Source: a bacterium
GTDB lineage: Bacteria > Patescibacteriota > Saccharimonadia > Saccharimonadales > UBA4665
DNA length: 47,256 nucleotides
Reading direction: 5' to 3'
Assembly (NCBI GenBank): GCA_021851735.1
Contig: JAJZCD010000003.1
Span: 1-47,256, forward strand
A model generated the notes under the pieces. It was not told the DNA's origin. It saw nothing but the letters and a program-made list of their open reading frames with translations, and did no database searches. The translations under genes and the position numbers were made by a program. Of the stretch, positions 30,094-38,992 are shown piece by piece. Every line of letters starts with the position of its first letter. Within the stretch, counting starts at the first letter, position 1.

Positions 30094-30294
30094 GGTGTTC
30101 TTACGAGAGTATAGCAAAATGAGTCTCACTGAGGGCGTGTAAATATGTAGCGTATACGGGTTTAGAGGACTGGATGACTCTACCATCTATCCTGATTACC
30201 CTCGATCATGATCGTACTCAGTAACGTCTCCGTGACGGTTCATTGAAACTATTTGCTATACTCCCAAACCGTCTTTTTTCTGTATACTTGAATT

Positions 30295-30780
30295 ATGAAA
30301 ATGCCTCCAAGACGACAGCTGCCACCGTACTATATGGGCGGTTTGATGGTGCTTATGTTCGTCTATTTTTACTCTGTTGGTTCGTATTTTTTGCTTGCTC
30401 CGTTGCATTGGACGTCCAACCGGCCGCTTGGATATATGTTGTCCGTTGCATTGTTTGTTAGCGGTATATTCGTCTTGACGTTGGTCTTTGACCGGGTATA
30501 CCCAAAGCTCGTGGATAAACGTATTTCGCAAGGTAAGCCGGGATCTCCCGGACTTCTGGTGGTCGTACTAAAAATATGTGCGCTTATATTCGATATAATC
30601 GTATCGGTAGTCGCCGCAGTGCTGGCAACCTTCTACATGTTTGGGCATAAAACTGGCACTGGGTTTAGTATATCGGGCTGGACTGACGTGCTACCGGTTC
30701 TACTCGTCTTTTTTTATTTCTTCCTGATGAACCAATACGCCGGTGGGACGCTTGGCAAGCGCATATTTGGCATTCGCTAA
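30295..30780 (+). CDS. RDD-like membrane protein
   Basis: 161 residues with four hydrophobic helices. The C-terminal GGTLGKRIFGIR matches the end of RDD-family proteins (usually G-x-T-x-GK-x-x-x-G-I-R). The Arg-Asp-Asp motif of helix 1 is not obvious, so the assignment is partial. Function unknown. TATACT (30283-30288) ends 6 nt before the ATG; no Shine-Dalgarno. Confidence 0.7.
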   Translation: MKMPPRRQLPPYYMGGLMVLMFVYFYSVGSYFLLAPLHWTSNRPLGYMLSVALFVSGIFVLTLVFDRVYPKLVDKRISQGKPGSPGLLVVVLKICALIFDIIVSVVAAVLATFYMFGHKTGTGFSISGWTDVLPVLLVFFYFFLMNQYAGGTLGKRIFGIR

Positions 30781-30838
30781 CATGTCCTGCGGAGAAATAG
30801 GTATGGTATCCCAGTCGGACGCACTTCTCTGTCAGACG

Positions 30839-31390
30839 TTAATGAGTTCGGCTAGCGTCTGGCGGCCAGAATACATCGTGCACCCAGGTGAATCCCCATA
30901 CATCGTAGCCAAACAGTGCTAGCACGACTGCCCAGACGGGCTTATGTGTGACAAGCATAGGAATGATCGTCATCAATGAGAGGTAAAAACAGATAGGAAA
31001 AGCAATGTACGCGTGCCACAGCCTGCTCGGCATCAGGAGCTGCCGTCGAGTATATTTGGCCTGAGCGTCGAGCAGCGTAATAATCACAAAGCCACCTATA
31101 AAGACTGTCCAGTTCCACCAAAAGCTCGTATACCATGTCTCATGTGCCGGAAAAGTACGAAGCGTAACGATGCTTGAAGCGATCCCAATTGGCAAAAATA
31201 AGTCGCCGTACAGTGCTGACCACCAGTACACCCGGTCACTCTTACCTAGTGGAGGCCCCCATTTACGTGGCTCTAATCCTTTGAGAACGATCTGTATTAT
31301 CACCCAGTTGATGACGAATGCGAAAAGCCAGATCTGCCACCAGTGCCATTTGAATGCTGGTACGATTGAATGAAGTTTCTCAGCTTGCAT
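30839..31390 (-). CDS. Polytopic membrane protein of unknown function
   Basis: 183 residues with five likely helices and many Trp (WHWWQIW, WWNWTVF, WGFTWVHDVFWPP). I do not recognise the family. TATCAT ends 6 nt before the ATG on the minus strand, supporting this start and a leaderless message. It converges on the RDD-like gene. Confidence 0.7.
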   Translation of the reverse strand: MQAEKLHSIVPAFKWHWWQIWLFAFVINWVIIQIVLKGLEPRKWGPPLGKSDRVYWWSALYGDLFLPIGIASSIVTLRTFPAHETWYTSFWWNWTVFIGGFVIITLLDAQAKYTRRQLLMPSRLWHAYIAFPICFYLSLMTIIPMLVTHKPVWAVVLALFGYDVWGFTWVHDVFWPPDASRTH

Positions 31391-31673
31391 ACCGACATGA
31401 TATCAAACCGTTGGTGTCGTTTTTAGCGTAACAAAAGCTGCTTGATCCGCCGCTTATGTTGTCCCGTGGTCTATTGTGGAGGAAGCACAGTATGACATTA
31501 GCGATATTGGTGGTGCAGATGTGACGATTCTTAGCCACTTTATTGGTTAGCGTGTAAACAACGAGTAGGCTGGCTACAATGACTATTGTACGGAATGTGT
31601 CTGATTTCTACAGAGAGCAAATCGGCTTATACGTTTTTGTGGCGTGAGACGTAGCTATTACGGCTTCCACGCA

Positions 31674-33308
31674 TTAGTGCGTCGCTGTCGCCAGTGCATC
31701 CACGTCTTCCGGTATGCGTGAACGCATGGGGAGCTGCGTGGAGAGTCCAAGCGCAATGATGCCTATGCCAATAGTTGCCAGCATACCGGTACGGACGCCC
31801 TTAATGATGGCGTCATTTTTAATGCGCGTGATCTCTTGCGCAATGAACGGTGACGCTGGTCTGTTTGGCTCAGCACTTGTACCGAGACTCGTCGCCTGGC
31901 TGGCTACATCGGCTGCGACCTGTGGCTTTACGGCGGGCGGGAGGACCTTACTAGACGTGATGTCGGCATGTAGCTGGGACGCTAGCGCGGAAATAAGGAT
32001 GGCGCCTATAAATGCCTGACCAAGACTGGTACCAATTTGCCTGAATGTGTTATTAAGCCCTGATGCCTCACCGGCTTGGTTGACGGAAACTGCGGACAGC
32101 GTCAGGTTGTTCAGCTGTGCGAATGCCAGACCGAAACCGAATGCGAATAAAATCATGCCAGGGATGATGGTGCTGATATGCGCTGTCGTCGAAAATTCGT
32201 GCCACATAAGTATCGTGCCCGTCACCGATATAACGAGTCCTATCTGTATCATGATTTTTGGTGCAATATTGCGTTTGCCGACTAGCACACCGGACAGCGG
32301 CCCGGCAATCATGACGCTCAGCGAAAATGGAAGCAGGGCTAGGCCTGTATGAAACGCATTCTTACCAAGCATCCCTTGTAAAAACACTGGTAGTACAAAT
32401 ATAAGTCCGAACTGCTGCATAGCGACTGCCATGATGACGATAGTTCCTGACATAAACTGGCGGTTTTTAAAGATAGCAAGTGATACTAACGCCATTTTGC
32501 CGCGCTGCTGCAGATTGGCCTGCCGCCACAAAAAAACTACCAAGAGCAGGATACCAATTATAAGCATGTATATACTAATAGATATGCCACCCAGGTGGTA
32601 GACATGGTTAAAGATCTCATAGGGCAGTTTTGCTTTCAGCCAGCCATAGGTTGACGATTCAATAATACCGTACACCAGCGCACCTAGACCGAGTGCTGAC
32701 AATATGATACTGAGGACATCCGGTTTGTGTGGATTGCGCTCATGCGTTTCGTGGAGTACCCGGGAACCAAACAGCAGGGCTAGTACTACTACTGGGTTGA
32801 TCAGATAGTTCCAACGCCAGCTATAATCGGTAGTCAGAAATCCGCCGAGCAACGGTCCGATCGTTGCCGCTGTGCCGGCGACTGCACCGAACATACCAAA
32901 GGCTAGCGCTCGGTCCTTGCCGCGATACTCCGCTAAGATAAGCGCTGCAGTAGAGGGCATCATCATGGCTGCGCCGACGCCCTCGACAAATACGACGCTG
33001 GCAAATAACTCTGGTTGTGTGTGCGCTCGGCTGGCTAGCAGTGAGCCTACGCCAAATACACAGGCACCGATCATGAACATACGTTTACGGCCGAATATGT
33101 CTCCCAGTCGGCCGCCGGTTATCATGAGTGCTGCGAGGATCAACGAGTATCCGGTGATGACCCACTGTACTGCTTTCAGGTTGGTATGCAGGTCGCCGAT
33201 AATTGCTTTCATCGACACGTTGATAATAGTTGTGTCGAGCACAATAATAAATGTCGCTAGCATGATAACCGCTAGCGGTAGCCACTTTTGCAACCCGGTC
33301 TTTTCCAT
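31674..33308 (-). CDS. MFS drug exporter, DHA2 family (EmrB/QacA type, 14 helices)
   Basis: 544 residues with 14 hydrophobic segments. LDTTIINVSMKAI in helix 1, GRLGDIFGRKRMFMIG in loop 2-3 and the antiporter motif C region GPLLGGFL in helix 5 are DHA2 hallmarks. It expels drugs or other hydrophobic compounds using the proton gradient. GGAG lies 7 nt before the ATG, so this is a leadered gene. No TetR or MarR regulator adjoins it. Confidence 0.93.
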   Translation of the reverse strand: MEKTGLQKWLPLAVIMLATFIIVLDTTIINVSMKAIIGDLHTNLKAVQWVITGYSLILAALMITGGRLGDIFGRKRMFMIGACVFGVGSLLASRAHTQPELFASVVFVEGVGAAMMMPSTAALILAEYRGKDRALAFGMFGAVAGTAATIGPLLGGFLTTDYSWRWNYLINPVVVLALLFGSRVLHETHERNPHKPDVLSIILSALGLGALVYGIIESSTYGWLKAKLPYEIFNHVYHLGGISISIYMLIIGILLLVVFLWRQANLQQRGKMALVSLAIFKNRQFMSGTIVIMAVAMQQFGLIFVLPVFLQGMLGKNAFHTGLALLPFSLSVMIAGPLSGVLVGKRNIAPKIMIQIGLVISVTGTILMWHEFSTTAHISTIIPGMILFAFGFGLAFAQLNNLTLSAVSVNQAGEASGLNNTFRQIGTSLGQAFIGAILISALASQLHADITSSKVLPPAVKPQVAADVASQATSLGTSAEPNRPASPFIAQEITRIKNDAIIKGVRTGMLATIGIGIIALGLSTQLPMRSRIPEDVDALATATH

Positions 33309-33429
33309 TATTCTCCAAACGCTAAATGCTTTGACTCGTCTAGTGTACTATGCTCGTTATGTCTGTTCAAACATGACAGGTATGCCATGCTGCAGACATA
33401 TAACTTTTAGGTACGTCAGGCTTGTAGTA

Positions 33430-34692
33430 TTAGACAGTGGTGTTAGATTGTCCGGTCGGTACTTGTTGTGACGCTGCGGAGTTCTGCTGGTCATGTGATC
33501 CGAGATGGATTGTTTGCTGCGTGTGATCAACGAACGTGTCATTGTCGTTAATGATAGCTTGTGCTGGCAATTGTTCTGACCGTGGTGCTATGCCGTCGAT
33601 ACGCGTAACGGCTGTGCCAATCGCGAAGAATTCCACCAGGTTCGCGCCTAACTGGTAGATGTACGTCTTTACACCCATTACCATTTCGGCTCCAACAGCA
33701 CTTGCCTGGTCCTGGATCTTCTTTAACGACTGTTCGCGTGCACCGTAAACCATTTCGGTAAGCGTGTTGACCTGGCCTTTTGCTATACCACGCAAAGCGG
33801 CCTTGATACCGCCGAGCACGCCAAGAGAGTAGACGGATGTACCGATAACCAACCGGACTGGTGTATATCCCATTTTGGCAATACTCCATAACTCTTGAGC
33901 GGTCAAACCACTCGTGACCGGTGTCCCGAGTTGTTGGGCGAGTTGGCTGAGAGAGGGATGGTACGAAGCCGTTCCGACCATGATCATCTCCTGGATTCCC
34001 TTGTTGCCGATCGGAAGGACGGTAGTGCGGATGTTAGTGACGCAATCGGCGTTAAAATCGCTGGCGTGTTTACTAATGCGTTGGATTGCTAAGTTACGGG
34101 TTGTCTCGAAGATATTGCTGTATTCTGGTACTTCACCGTGACCCATTTGCCGTAGGCTGCCGAGTAAGTTGCCGCCCATGCCGATCGAATATGCTACGTT
34201 GCCGAATGCCAGACGGAATGGTTGAAACCCCGCGTCCATCTGACAAAAAAGCTCTTGCCCGTTTGTTGATGAAGTCATAACGCCGGCATCTTGCCCGTTT
34301 GTCTGTCGATGTAGGCTTGTGCCAACTGATAAAAACTCAATGTTTTCAGGGTGAAAGATAATGTCGTTCGTGAGGCCTGTTGCTCCCACGGCGCCGGACT
34401 GTTGCATCTCTTCTTCGAAATGTTCAAGCGCTAAACGGCGCCCTTCTGAAATCATATTTGAGTACTGTGGTATTTCACCACCGATCCCTGAATGGACGTT
34501 AGCCGCTATGTTGCCAAGTGCTCCTAGGGAATAGACGCTATTACCGACTAATATGTTCCCCGGTGTATATCCGCACAGCGCAGTGCAATATAATTCATTG
34601 CCCGATAGGCCGGTTATGATTACTTGCTTACTTGCAAGCAAGTTTGGGCCGGGACCGGTATCGGTGTTGTCGGTGTGGCTGAATAAACCCAT
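33430..34692 (-). CDS. Protein with three tandem YbjQ (UPF0145) domains
   Basis: 420 residues. Three related units of about 110-125 residues are visible, each with a G-[YF]-x-P, then VYS[LI]G-x-x-G-x-[IL], a helix of the type AREQSLKKIQDQASAVGAEMVMGV and a closing beta strand ending VGT or IGTA. The helix-plus-VG-x-x pattern is that of YbjQ/UPF0145, a family of single-domain proteins that assemble as rings; their role is unknown despite the label heavy-metal-binding. A 45-residue polar tail rich in Gln and Asn follows. The frame reaches 34788, but the ATG at 34690-34692 with TACTAT 8 nt upstream is preferred. Confidence 0.8.
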   Translation of the reverse strand: MGLFSHTDNTDTGPGPNLLASKQVIITGLSGNELYCTALCGYTPGNILVGNSVYSLGALGNIAANVHSGIGGEIPQYSNMISEGRRLALEHFEEEMQQSGAVGATGLTNDIIFHPENIEFLSVGTSLHRQTNGQDAGVMTSSTNGQELFCQMDAGFQPFRLAFGNVAYSIGMGGNLLGSLRQMGHGEVPEYSNIFETTRNLAIQRISKHASDFNADCVTNIRTTVLPIGNKGIQEMIMVGTASYHPSLSQLAQQLGTPVTSGLTAQELWSIAKMGYTPVRLVIGTSVYSLGVLGGIKAALRGIAKGQVNTLTEMVYGAREQSLKKIQDQASAVGAEMVMGVKTYIYQLGANLVEFFAIGTAVTRIDGIAPRSEQLPAQAIINDNDTFVDHTQQTIHLGSHDQQNSAASQQVPTGQSNTTV

Positions 34693-34789
34693 TACGTTTA
34701 ATAGTACCCTGGTTTGGTGGAAGCGCAAAACATTATTGTGTATAGCGTACGACAAAGCATGCGGTGCTGTGCGGTAATAGGCACTCATA

Positions 34790-34837
34790 TTCCTATGAAC
34801 ACTAGTCGGGTATGCCTACCAAGCATAGTGTTAGGAA
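34790..34837. repeat. Imperfect inverted repeat upstream of the triple-YbjQ gene
   Basis: TTCCTA-tga-ACACTA (34790-34804) pairs with TAGTGTTAGGAA (34826-34837), except for a 3-nt bulge. About 100 nt upstream of the proposed start; possible regulatory site or hairpin. Confidence 0.45.
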
Positions 34838-35242
34838 CGCCTATGAGTTAAAAAGCGAAGCGGTTCTCTCGGACGAACGGTGTGTACTTTTTATGTTGTC
34901 ACGAACAAAACGAAAAAGCCGTCTACAATGTATTGAGAACTACTGTATCGCTATCTATTGTATGTTTGGCGACTTTTGTCAGCAACTTTAAATCAGATGA
35001 CAGTTAAAACGAGGTTATTCTTCAACGTGCTTGTTGAGCTATCGATCGTTACTGACTGCGCTTTGCTATCGGATATTTGGTTTTGTCCGTGCTCTAAATT
35101 ATACAGAAGGCAATAGCAGTGATGAAGTAATGATAAGGCGTTTGAATCCTGTGAGGAGTAAGACGAAAATAACAGGCAGTCAAAAGCCGTGACCCGCCTT
35201 GCGCATTCTGCTTAGAAGCGTCTCATGAGCTAACCTATACTG
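34838..35242. other. Intergenic region without recognised genes
   Basis: About 400 nt, AT-rich in part, between two leftward units. No ORF with a credible start, no tRNA and no known RNA structure was recognised. It separates the triple-YbjQ gene from the AT-rich TauE/DUF1634 pair. Confidence 0.45.
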
Positions 35243-35272
35243 AGCCTAACACGGCAACTGCCGCGTTAGGCT
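35243..35272. terminator. Strong hairpin after the TauE/DUF1634 pair
   Basis: Arms of 13 nt (35243-35255 and 35260-35272, AGCCTAAC...GTTAGGCT) pair with one A-C mismatch around a 4-nt loop. It lies about 30 nt beyond the DUF1634 stop. The run of T is on the plus strand side (GGGCTTT), so its direction as a terminator is unclear. Confidence 0.5.
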
Positions 35273-35299
35273 AGGGCTTTAACAGCTAGCTTACGGCAC

Positions 35300-35689
35300 C
35301 TATTTTACTGCTATACCTAAAATAAACGAGCTCGCAAGTACTAATAATACGAATAACGTAACAAATGTCATTGGTGTGTCTTTTTGATGTTTAAAAAGCA
35401 AAATTGAAATCGCAACTCTCAGAATTGGTGTGAGTATAAGCAGCAGAACACCAAGTTCTATAAAGCCAACTCCTTCACCGGTTTGAATTGATGTTTTTAG
35501 CGCTGTGAGGCTATGCGGAAATGAATATGCTACTCCTGTTACTTGATGATACGAGGATTGATTTGGATTATCGTGGGCAAAGAATAGGAGTATGCCTGCT
35601 AAAATAATGACCGAGCTAATAGCAACGCCGACCTGCAATACTAAACTAACGATACGTTCAATATTGTTAGATGAGTCTTGTCGATTCAT
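35300..35689 (-). CDS. DUF1634 membrane protein
   Basis: 129 residues with three hydrophobic helices. VQVG-like VLQVGVAISSVIILAGILLF, GVGFIELGVLLLILTPILRVAIS and a last helix match DUF1634, a family regularly encoded next to TauE/SafE permeases. It probably assists that permease. The start overlaps the permease stop as ATGA. AT-rich, as its partner. Confidence 0.87.
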   Translation of the reverse strand: MNRQDSSNNIERIVSLVLQVGVAISSVIILAGILLFFAHDNPNQSSYHQVTGVAYSFPHSLTALKTSIQTGEGVGFIELGVLLLILTPILRVAISILLFKHQKDTPMTFVTLFVLLVLASSFILGIAVK

Positions 35690-36522
35690 GAAAGTCCCCT
35701 TTGCAGCATCTCAACGGATACTACTATTAAAACCAAGATGAATAGAGCCTGTATGTAGCGTGGCGCTACACGGTTTAGCAAGCGAGAACCAATTACAGCT
35801 CCTGTGAGTACTCCAATAGCTATTGGAGCAGCGATAATAGGGTTAATTTGTCCGCGAGCAAAATAAACTCCGGCACTAGCTGCAGCTGTTACGCCGATCA
35901 TAAAGTCACTGGTTGCCGCAGAAGCCTTTATGGGGATGTGCATAGCAATATCCATTGCCGGAACTTTTAATGCTCCTGAGCCAACTCCTAGAAGTGCTGA
36001 AATGATGCCAGCTATATACATTAAAACTAAGCCTACTTTCGTTCCAGCAACTTTGTATGTAACCTCATGGTGTTTACTTTGATCATAGTATGAGCCATGC
36101 AAGTTGAAGTAGTTTGCCAAACGATCATTTGAAGTAGTTAACATTGTATCCTGATTACGCTTTAGAAACATAGAAAGCGCAGAGTAAATGAGCACTGCCG
36201 CAAATAATACAAATAATTCATTGCCTGAAATTAGAGTTGTTACATATGCACCAGTAACGGCACCTATGGTGGTGCCAATCTCGAGAAACATTCCAGCCCG
36301 TAAGTTAGTTAATCTTTCTCTGACATAAGTTACTGCCGCCCCTGAAGATGTAGCTATAACTGATAAAATAGATGCCCCAATAGCTAATCTTATGTCTATG
36401 TGATAAAGAAGCGTCAAAACAGGCACTATAATTATCCCGCCACCAAGTCCGACTAATGAACCAAGCAAACCGGCGGTAACCGAAATGATGCCGAGTGAAA
36501 TGATAAAGTCCAAAGGCGACAT
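35686..36522 (-). CDS. TauE/SafE family anion permease
   Basis: 278 residues, about eight helices in two repeats: GSLVGLGGGIIIVPVL in the first half and SALLGVGSGALKVPAMD in the second are the family signature. Family members move sulfite, sulfonates or other small anions. A soluble loop (about 115-145) separates the halves. TATAAT (36529-36534, minus strand) ends 6 nt before the ATG, so the pair is read from a leaderless start. The region is visibly AT-richer than its surroundings, suggesting transfer. Confidence 0.92.
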   Translation of the reverse strand: MSPLDFIISLGIISVTAGLLGSLVGLGGGIIIVPVLTLLYHIDIRLAIGASILSVIATSSGAAVTYVRERLTNLRAGMFLEIGTTIGAVTGAYVTTLISGNELFVLFAAVLIYSALSMFLKRNQDTMLTTSNDRLANYFNLHGSYYDQSKHHEVTYKVAGTKVGLVLMYIAGIISALLGVGSGALKVPAMDIAMHIPIKASAATSDFMIGVTAAASAGVYFARGQINPIIAAPIAIGVLTGAVIGSRLLNRVAPRYIQALFILVLIVVSVEMLQRGLS

Positions 36523-36742
36523 ATTCTAATTATAACGGTTAAACCCTCAAGCTCTATCAATCTAAAATTATTTTGTCACGTCTGGCTTAAATGATTTTTA
36601 ATACCCTGTCGGATCAAAACCATAACCTTTAGATGGCACGAGCTAATGTCTGTCCCCGGACAATGAGGCGGCATGGTACGAGAGGGCGAGTTCATCATTA
36701 CGATTATATGCAACCAGGAACTTGTCGTGCTAGTATAGCCCT

Positions 36743-37198
36743 ATGATACGCGTTGTAATGCTATGGCTAGTCGATGAGAATAATGAACTTCTTCTAGCCA
36801 AACGTGCTGACCTAAAGAAACGAGACCCTGGGCTATGGGGGCCGAGCGTAACAGGAACAATTGAGCCACAGGAGTCGGTGGAGCAGGCTCTGGCTAGAGA
36901 AACCGAGGAAGAGCTAGGTCTAATCTCAAAGGAATATGACGCCGTATATCTCTTCGAGGTTGATTTTGCCCACCCCGATGGTGAAACGAGACACTTCACC
37001 GTTTATACGGCTAGGGTAGCGAGAGACATTACTGAACATATCGTCCTCGATGAAAATGAAGTTGCACGGGTATGTTGGATGTCGATTGCAGACGTCAGGA
37101 AGCTACTGGAAAGTAAACCTGGCGATAAAGTTGTAGCCTCTGCTTTCGTACTATGGGAGCGGATCTTCAGTGAGTTAAACCAAGCACTACAGCAATAG
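36743..37198 (+). CDS. Nudix hydrolase (IPP-isomerase-like subgroup)
   Basis: 151 residues with a complete Nudix box, GTIEPQESVEQALARETEEELGL. NELLLAKRADLKKRDPGLWGPSV before it resembles the Nudix/isopentenyl-diphosphate isomerase-like branch. Substrate unknown. TAGTAT (36731-36736) ends 6 nt before the ATG. The mini-ORF repeat A begins directly after its stop. Confidence 0.92.
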   Translation: MIRVVMLWLVDENNELLLAKRADLKKRDPGLWGPSVTGTIEPQESVEQALARETEEELGLISKEYDAVYLFEVDFAHPDGETRHFTVYTARVARDITEHIVLDENEVARVCWMSIADVRKLLESKPGDKVVASAFVLWERIFSELNQALQQ

Positions 37199-37218
37199 TA
37201 AACCGAACTGGTCTTAGC

Positions 37219-37359
37219 ACTTGCTTTTGTAAAGAAAATTACTGGGTGACAGTACGCTCAGTGTATAAAAGGTGGAACCATCTCTACCTGGATGCCATTC
37301 GTTTATACGAAGGGTTGAAAGATGCTGGACTTGGTCACTACTTCCCTTTGATAGAGTAG
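37219..37359 (+). repeat. Mini-ORF repeat A (KRW element, degenerate)
   Basis: An open frame ending at TAG 37357-37359 contains VTVRSVYKRWNHLY, related to elements B (38121) and C (38993). The nucleotide match is best over 37250-37276 (GTACGCTCA then GTATAAAAGGTGGAACC). No good start codon is seen except GTG 37246. It overlaps the end of the SDR gene by 22 nt on the other strand. Probably a remnant. Confidence 0.5.
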
Positions 37360-38072
37360 CCTCCATCAGCTAGGAATTCAGAGCCGGTAATATATCTTGC
37401 ACTGTCAGACGCCAGAAACATAACGAGCGGTGCGATTTCGTCCGGTTTAGCGATACGCCCAAGAACAGTGCCGTTGTTGATACGATCAAATGTATCCTGG
37501 TTCCAATCGTTCACCTGGTCAGTCTCGACATAGCCGGGGGCAACTACGTTAAAGCGCACTGTCGGGTAAACCTTTGCCAGTGCCTTAGTGATAGAGATGA
37601 TGCCTGCCTTAGTCGACGCATAGGTGAGCGTACTCATTGTTGCCAAGTTAGAGTAGCCCTTAATGGAACTAATATTTATTACACTGCCATCGCCCACTTC
37701 GAGCATCTTAGGCAGAACGGCCTGGATGCAGTGAAGTGTACCGAGAACGTTTACCTTGTACTCTTCCAAGGCTTTGTCGTCATCAACCTCGGAGACATTC
37801 TTAAGGAAGTTACGTGCAATTCCGGCGTTATTGACAAGTACGTCAATTGTGCCAACCTCAGCAATGAGCTTTGAAATTGCCTCATGCGTAGCAGACTTAT
37901 TAGCTATATCAAAAAAAGTACTTACTGAGCCTTCTAGCTCTTTTTGGAGCTGCCGCAATCCCTGTGAGTCAGTCCTACCGTGGATGATAACCTTGTAACC
38001 CTTTTTATGGGCAAGTACTGCTATAGCCCTACCAATACCTCGGCTGGAGCCTGTAATAAGGATTGTCTTCAT
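37338..38072 (-). CDS. Short-chain dehydrogenase/reductase
   Basis: NAD(P)-dependent oxidoreductase, 244 residues. TGSSRGIGRAIA is the nucleotide site, VNNAGIARN the NNAG motif, and INISSIKG with YASTKAG the Ser-Tyr-Lys catalytic set. It is close in form to FabG-type ketoreductases, but substrate is not predictable. TATACT (38080-38085, minus strand) ends 7 nt before the ATG. The same short AT palindrome reads TATAAT on the plus strand, so it may also serve element B. Confidence 0.93.
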   Translation of the reverse strand: MKTILITGSSRGIGRAIAVLAHKKGYKVIIHGRTDSQGLRQLQKELEGSVSTFFDIANKSATHEAISKLIAEVGTIDVLVNNAGIARNFLKNVSEVDDDKALEEYKVNVLGTLHCIQAVLPKMLEVGDGSVINISSIKGYSNLATMSTLTYASTKAGIISITKALAKVYPTVRFNVVAPGYVETDQVNDWNQDTFDRINNGTVLGRIAKPDEIAPLVMFLASDSARYITGSEFLADGGYSIKGK

Positions 38073-38120
38073 ATAACAAAGTATAATACATTGTCCGAAA
38101 GGATTTGAAGTCTATGAAAC

Positions 38121-38276
38121 ATGTCAGAATTTCAAGACAAAAATAAAAAGGCATATTTTCTGCAGCGCCTTTATCTCTGTAATCTTTGCGTGGTACGCCC
38201 AGCGGATAAAAGATGGAACCGCTTATGGCCAGATATCGTAAGGTATGGAAGGCTACTGGAATTGCTTAACTCGTAA
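38121..38276 (+). CDS. Mini-ORF B, 51 residues (KRW element, intact frame)
   Basis: ATG 38121 to TAA 38276 encodes 51 residues: a polar, charged start (MSEFQDKNKK), a hydrophobic/Cys segment (YLCNLCVV), then RPADKRWNRLWPDIVRYG. It is the only intact one of three related copies (A at 37219, C at 38993). A plus-strand TATAAT lies at 38083-38088, 32 nt upstream; the Shine-Dalgarno is poor. No family is recognised. It could also be part of a larger lost gene. Confidence 0.45.
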   Translation: MSEFQDKNKKAYFLQRLYLCNLCVVRPADKRWNRLWPDIVRYGRLLELLNS

Positions 38277-38291
38277 GTACTTGCTCATAAG

Positions 38292-38330
38292 GTATTACTG
38301 TTGACATACAGTAATACTGCATAATATAAT
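38292..38330 (+). promoter_or_regulatory. Promoter and operator of toxin-antitoxin module 1
   Basis: TTGACA (38301-38306), 18 nt and TATAAT (38325-38330) form a near-consensus promoter ending 7 nt before the ATG at 38338. A perfect 9-bp inverted repeat, GTATTACTG-N8-CAGTAATAC (38292-38317), frames the -35 box exactly, so a bound antitoxin would block RNA polymerase. Confidence 0.85.
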
Positions 38331-38337
38331 CAAGAGT

Positions 38338-38598
38338 ATGACATACAAGACCATACTCACTAGTAAAGGGACGACAACGATTCCAATAGAGATCCGTAAG
38401 CAGCTAGGTATTAAGCCAGGCATGCAGATTACTTTTACAAGAACAAATTCAGGCGAGTACATTATCAAGCGTTCACAAACCATCGAAGAAATCCGTACTA
38501 TGAATAAACAGGCGCTCGCTCGGGCCGCTACAACCAATAAAGAATATAAAAGCGGCGATGGTTTTACGCTCGCAAGCCAAGAGAAATTCGGCCAGTAG
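38338..38598 (+). CDS. vapB: AbrB/MazE-fold (SpoVT domain) antitoxin
   Basis: 86 residues. The N-terminal swapped-hairpin DNA-binding domain shows LTSKGTTTIPIEIRKQLGIKPGMQITF; the C-terminal half (RTMNKQALARAATTNKEYK) should wrap the toxin. It is 2 nt upstream of a PIN-domain toxin gene and has a palindromic operator at its -35 box, so self-repression is expected. Leaderless start. Confidence 0.9.
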   Translation: MTYKTILTSKGTTTIPIEIRKQLGIKPGMQITFTRTNSGEYIIKRSQTIEEIRTMNKQALARAATTNKEYKSGDGFTLASQEKFGQ

Positions 38599-38600
38599 CC

Positions 38601-38987
38601 ATGCTCGATACAAATGTGTTACTCGACTGGTTACTTGACCGAGATGCAAAGCGTACGAAGCTTATTGATAAGCTATTTTCTTCTGTAGGTGGATTGCAAA
38701 TCCCAGATGTCGTAATTGTTGAGCTTACCTTCGCGTTGGAAAAGTTTTATGAGTTGCCGCGTGATGTAGTAACTGAGAACATTAGCAAAGTTGTCGACGA
38801 ACCAATCTTTAATTGTAATCGGGCCCTCTTTCGGAGAGCGCTCATAGACTACAGCAAATATCCTGCGCTTTCCTTTGTCGATTGTTACTTAATACACTAT
38901 GCTGAACTGCAACATGCTACACCAGTGTGGACATTTGATAAAAAGTTAGTCAATCAAAGTAGAGGTAGGGCCAAACCTTTAAGTTGA
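38601..38987 (+). CDS. vapC: PIN-domain toxin (VapC-like ribonuclease)
   Basis: 128 residues. The four acidic positions of the PIN site are present: LDTNVLLD (Asp 3), VIVELTFALEKF (Glu), ALSFVDCYLIHYAE (Asp) and VWTFDKKL (Asp). Expected target is tRNA or rRNA, as for other VapC proteins. It starts 2 nt after the antitoxin stop. Degenerate element C begins 5 nt after its stop. Confidence 0.9.
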   Translation: MLDTNVLLDWLLDRDAKRTKLIDKLFSSVGGLQIPDVVIVELTFALEKFYELPRDVVTENISKVVDEPIFNCNRALFRRALIDYSKYPALSFVDCYLIHYAELQHATPVWTFDKKLVNQSRGRAKPLS

Positions 38988-38992
38988 GTAAT

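Noticed and set aside
31490-31560. Possible tiny gene with GGAGGAA before ATG 31492
   Set aside because: Only 10 codons before TGA; the frame continues hydrophobic for about ten more codons, but nothing supports a real or recently broken gene.
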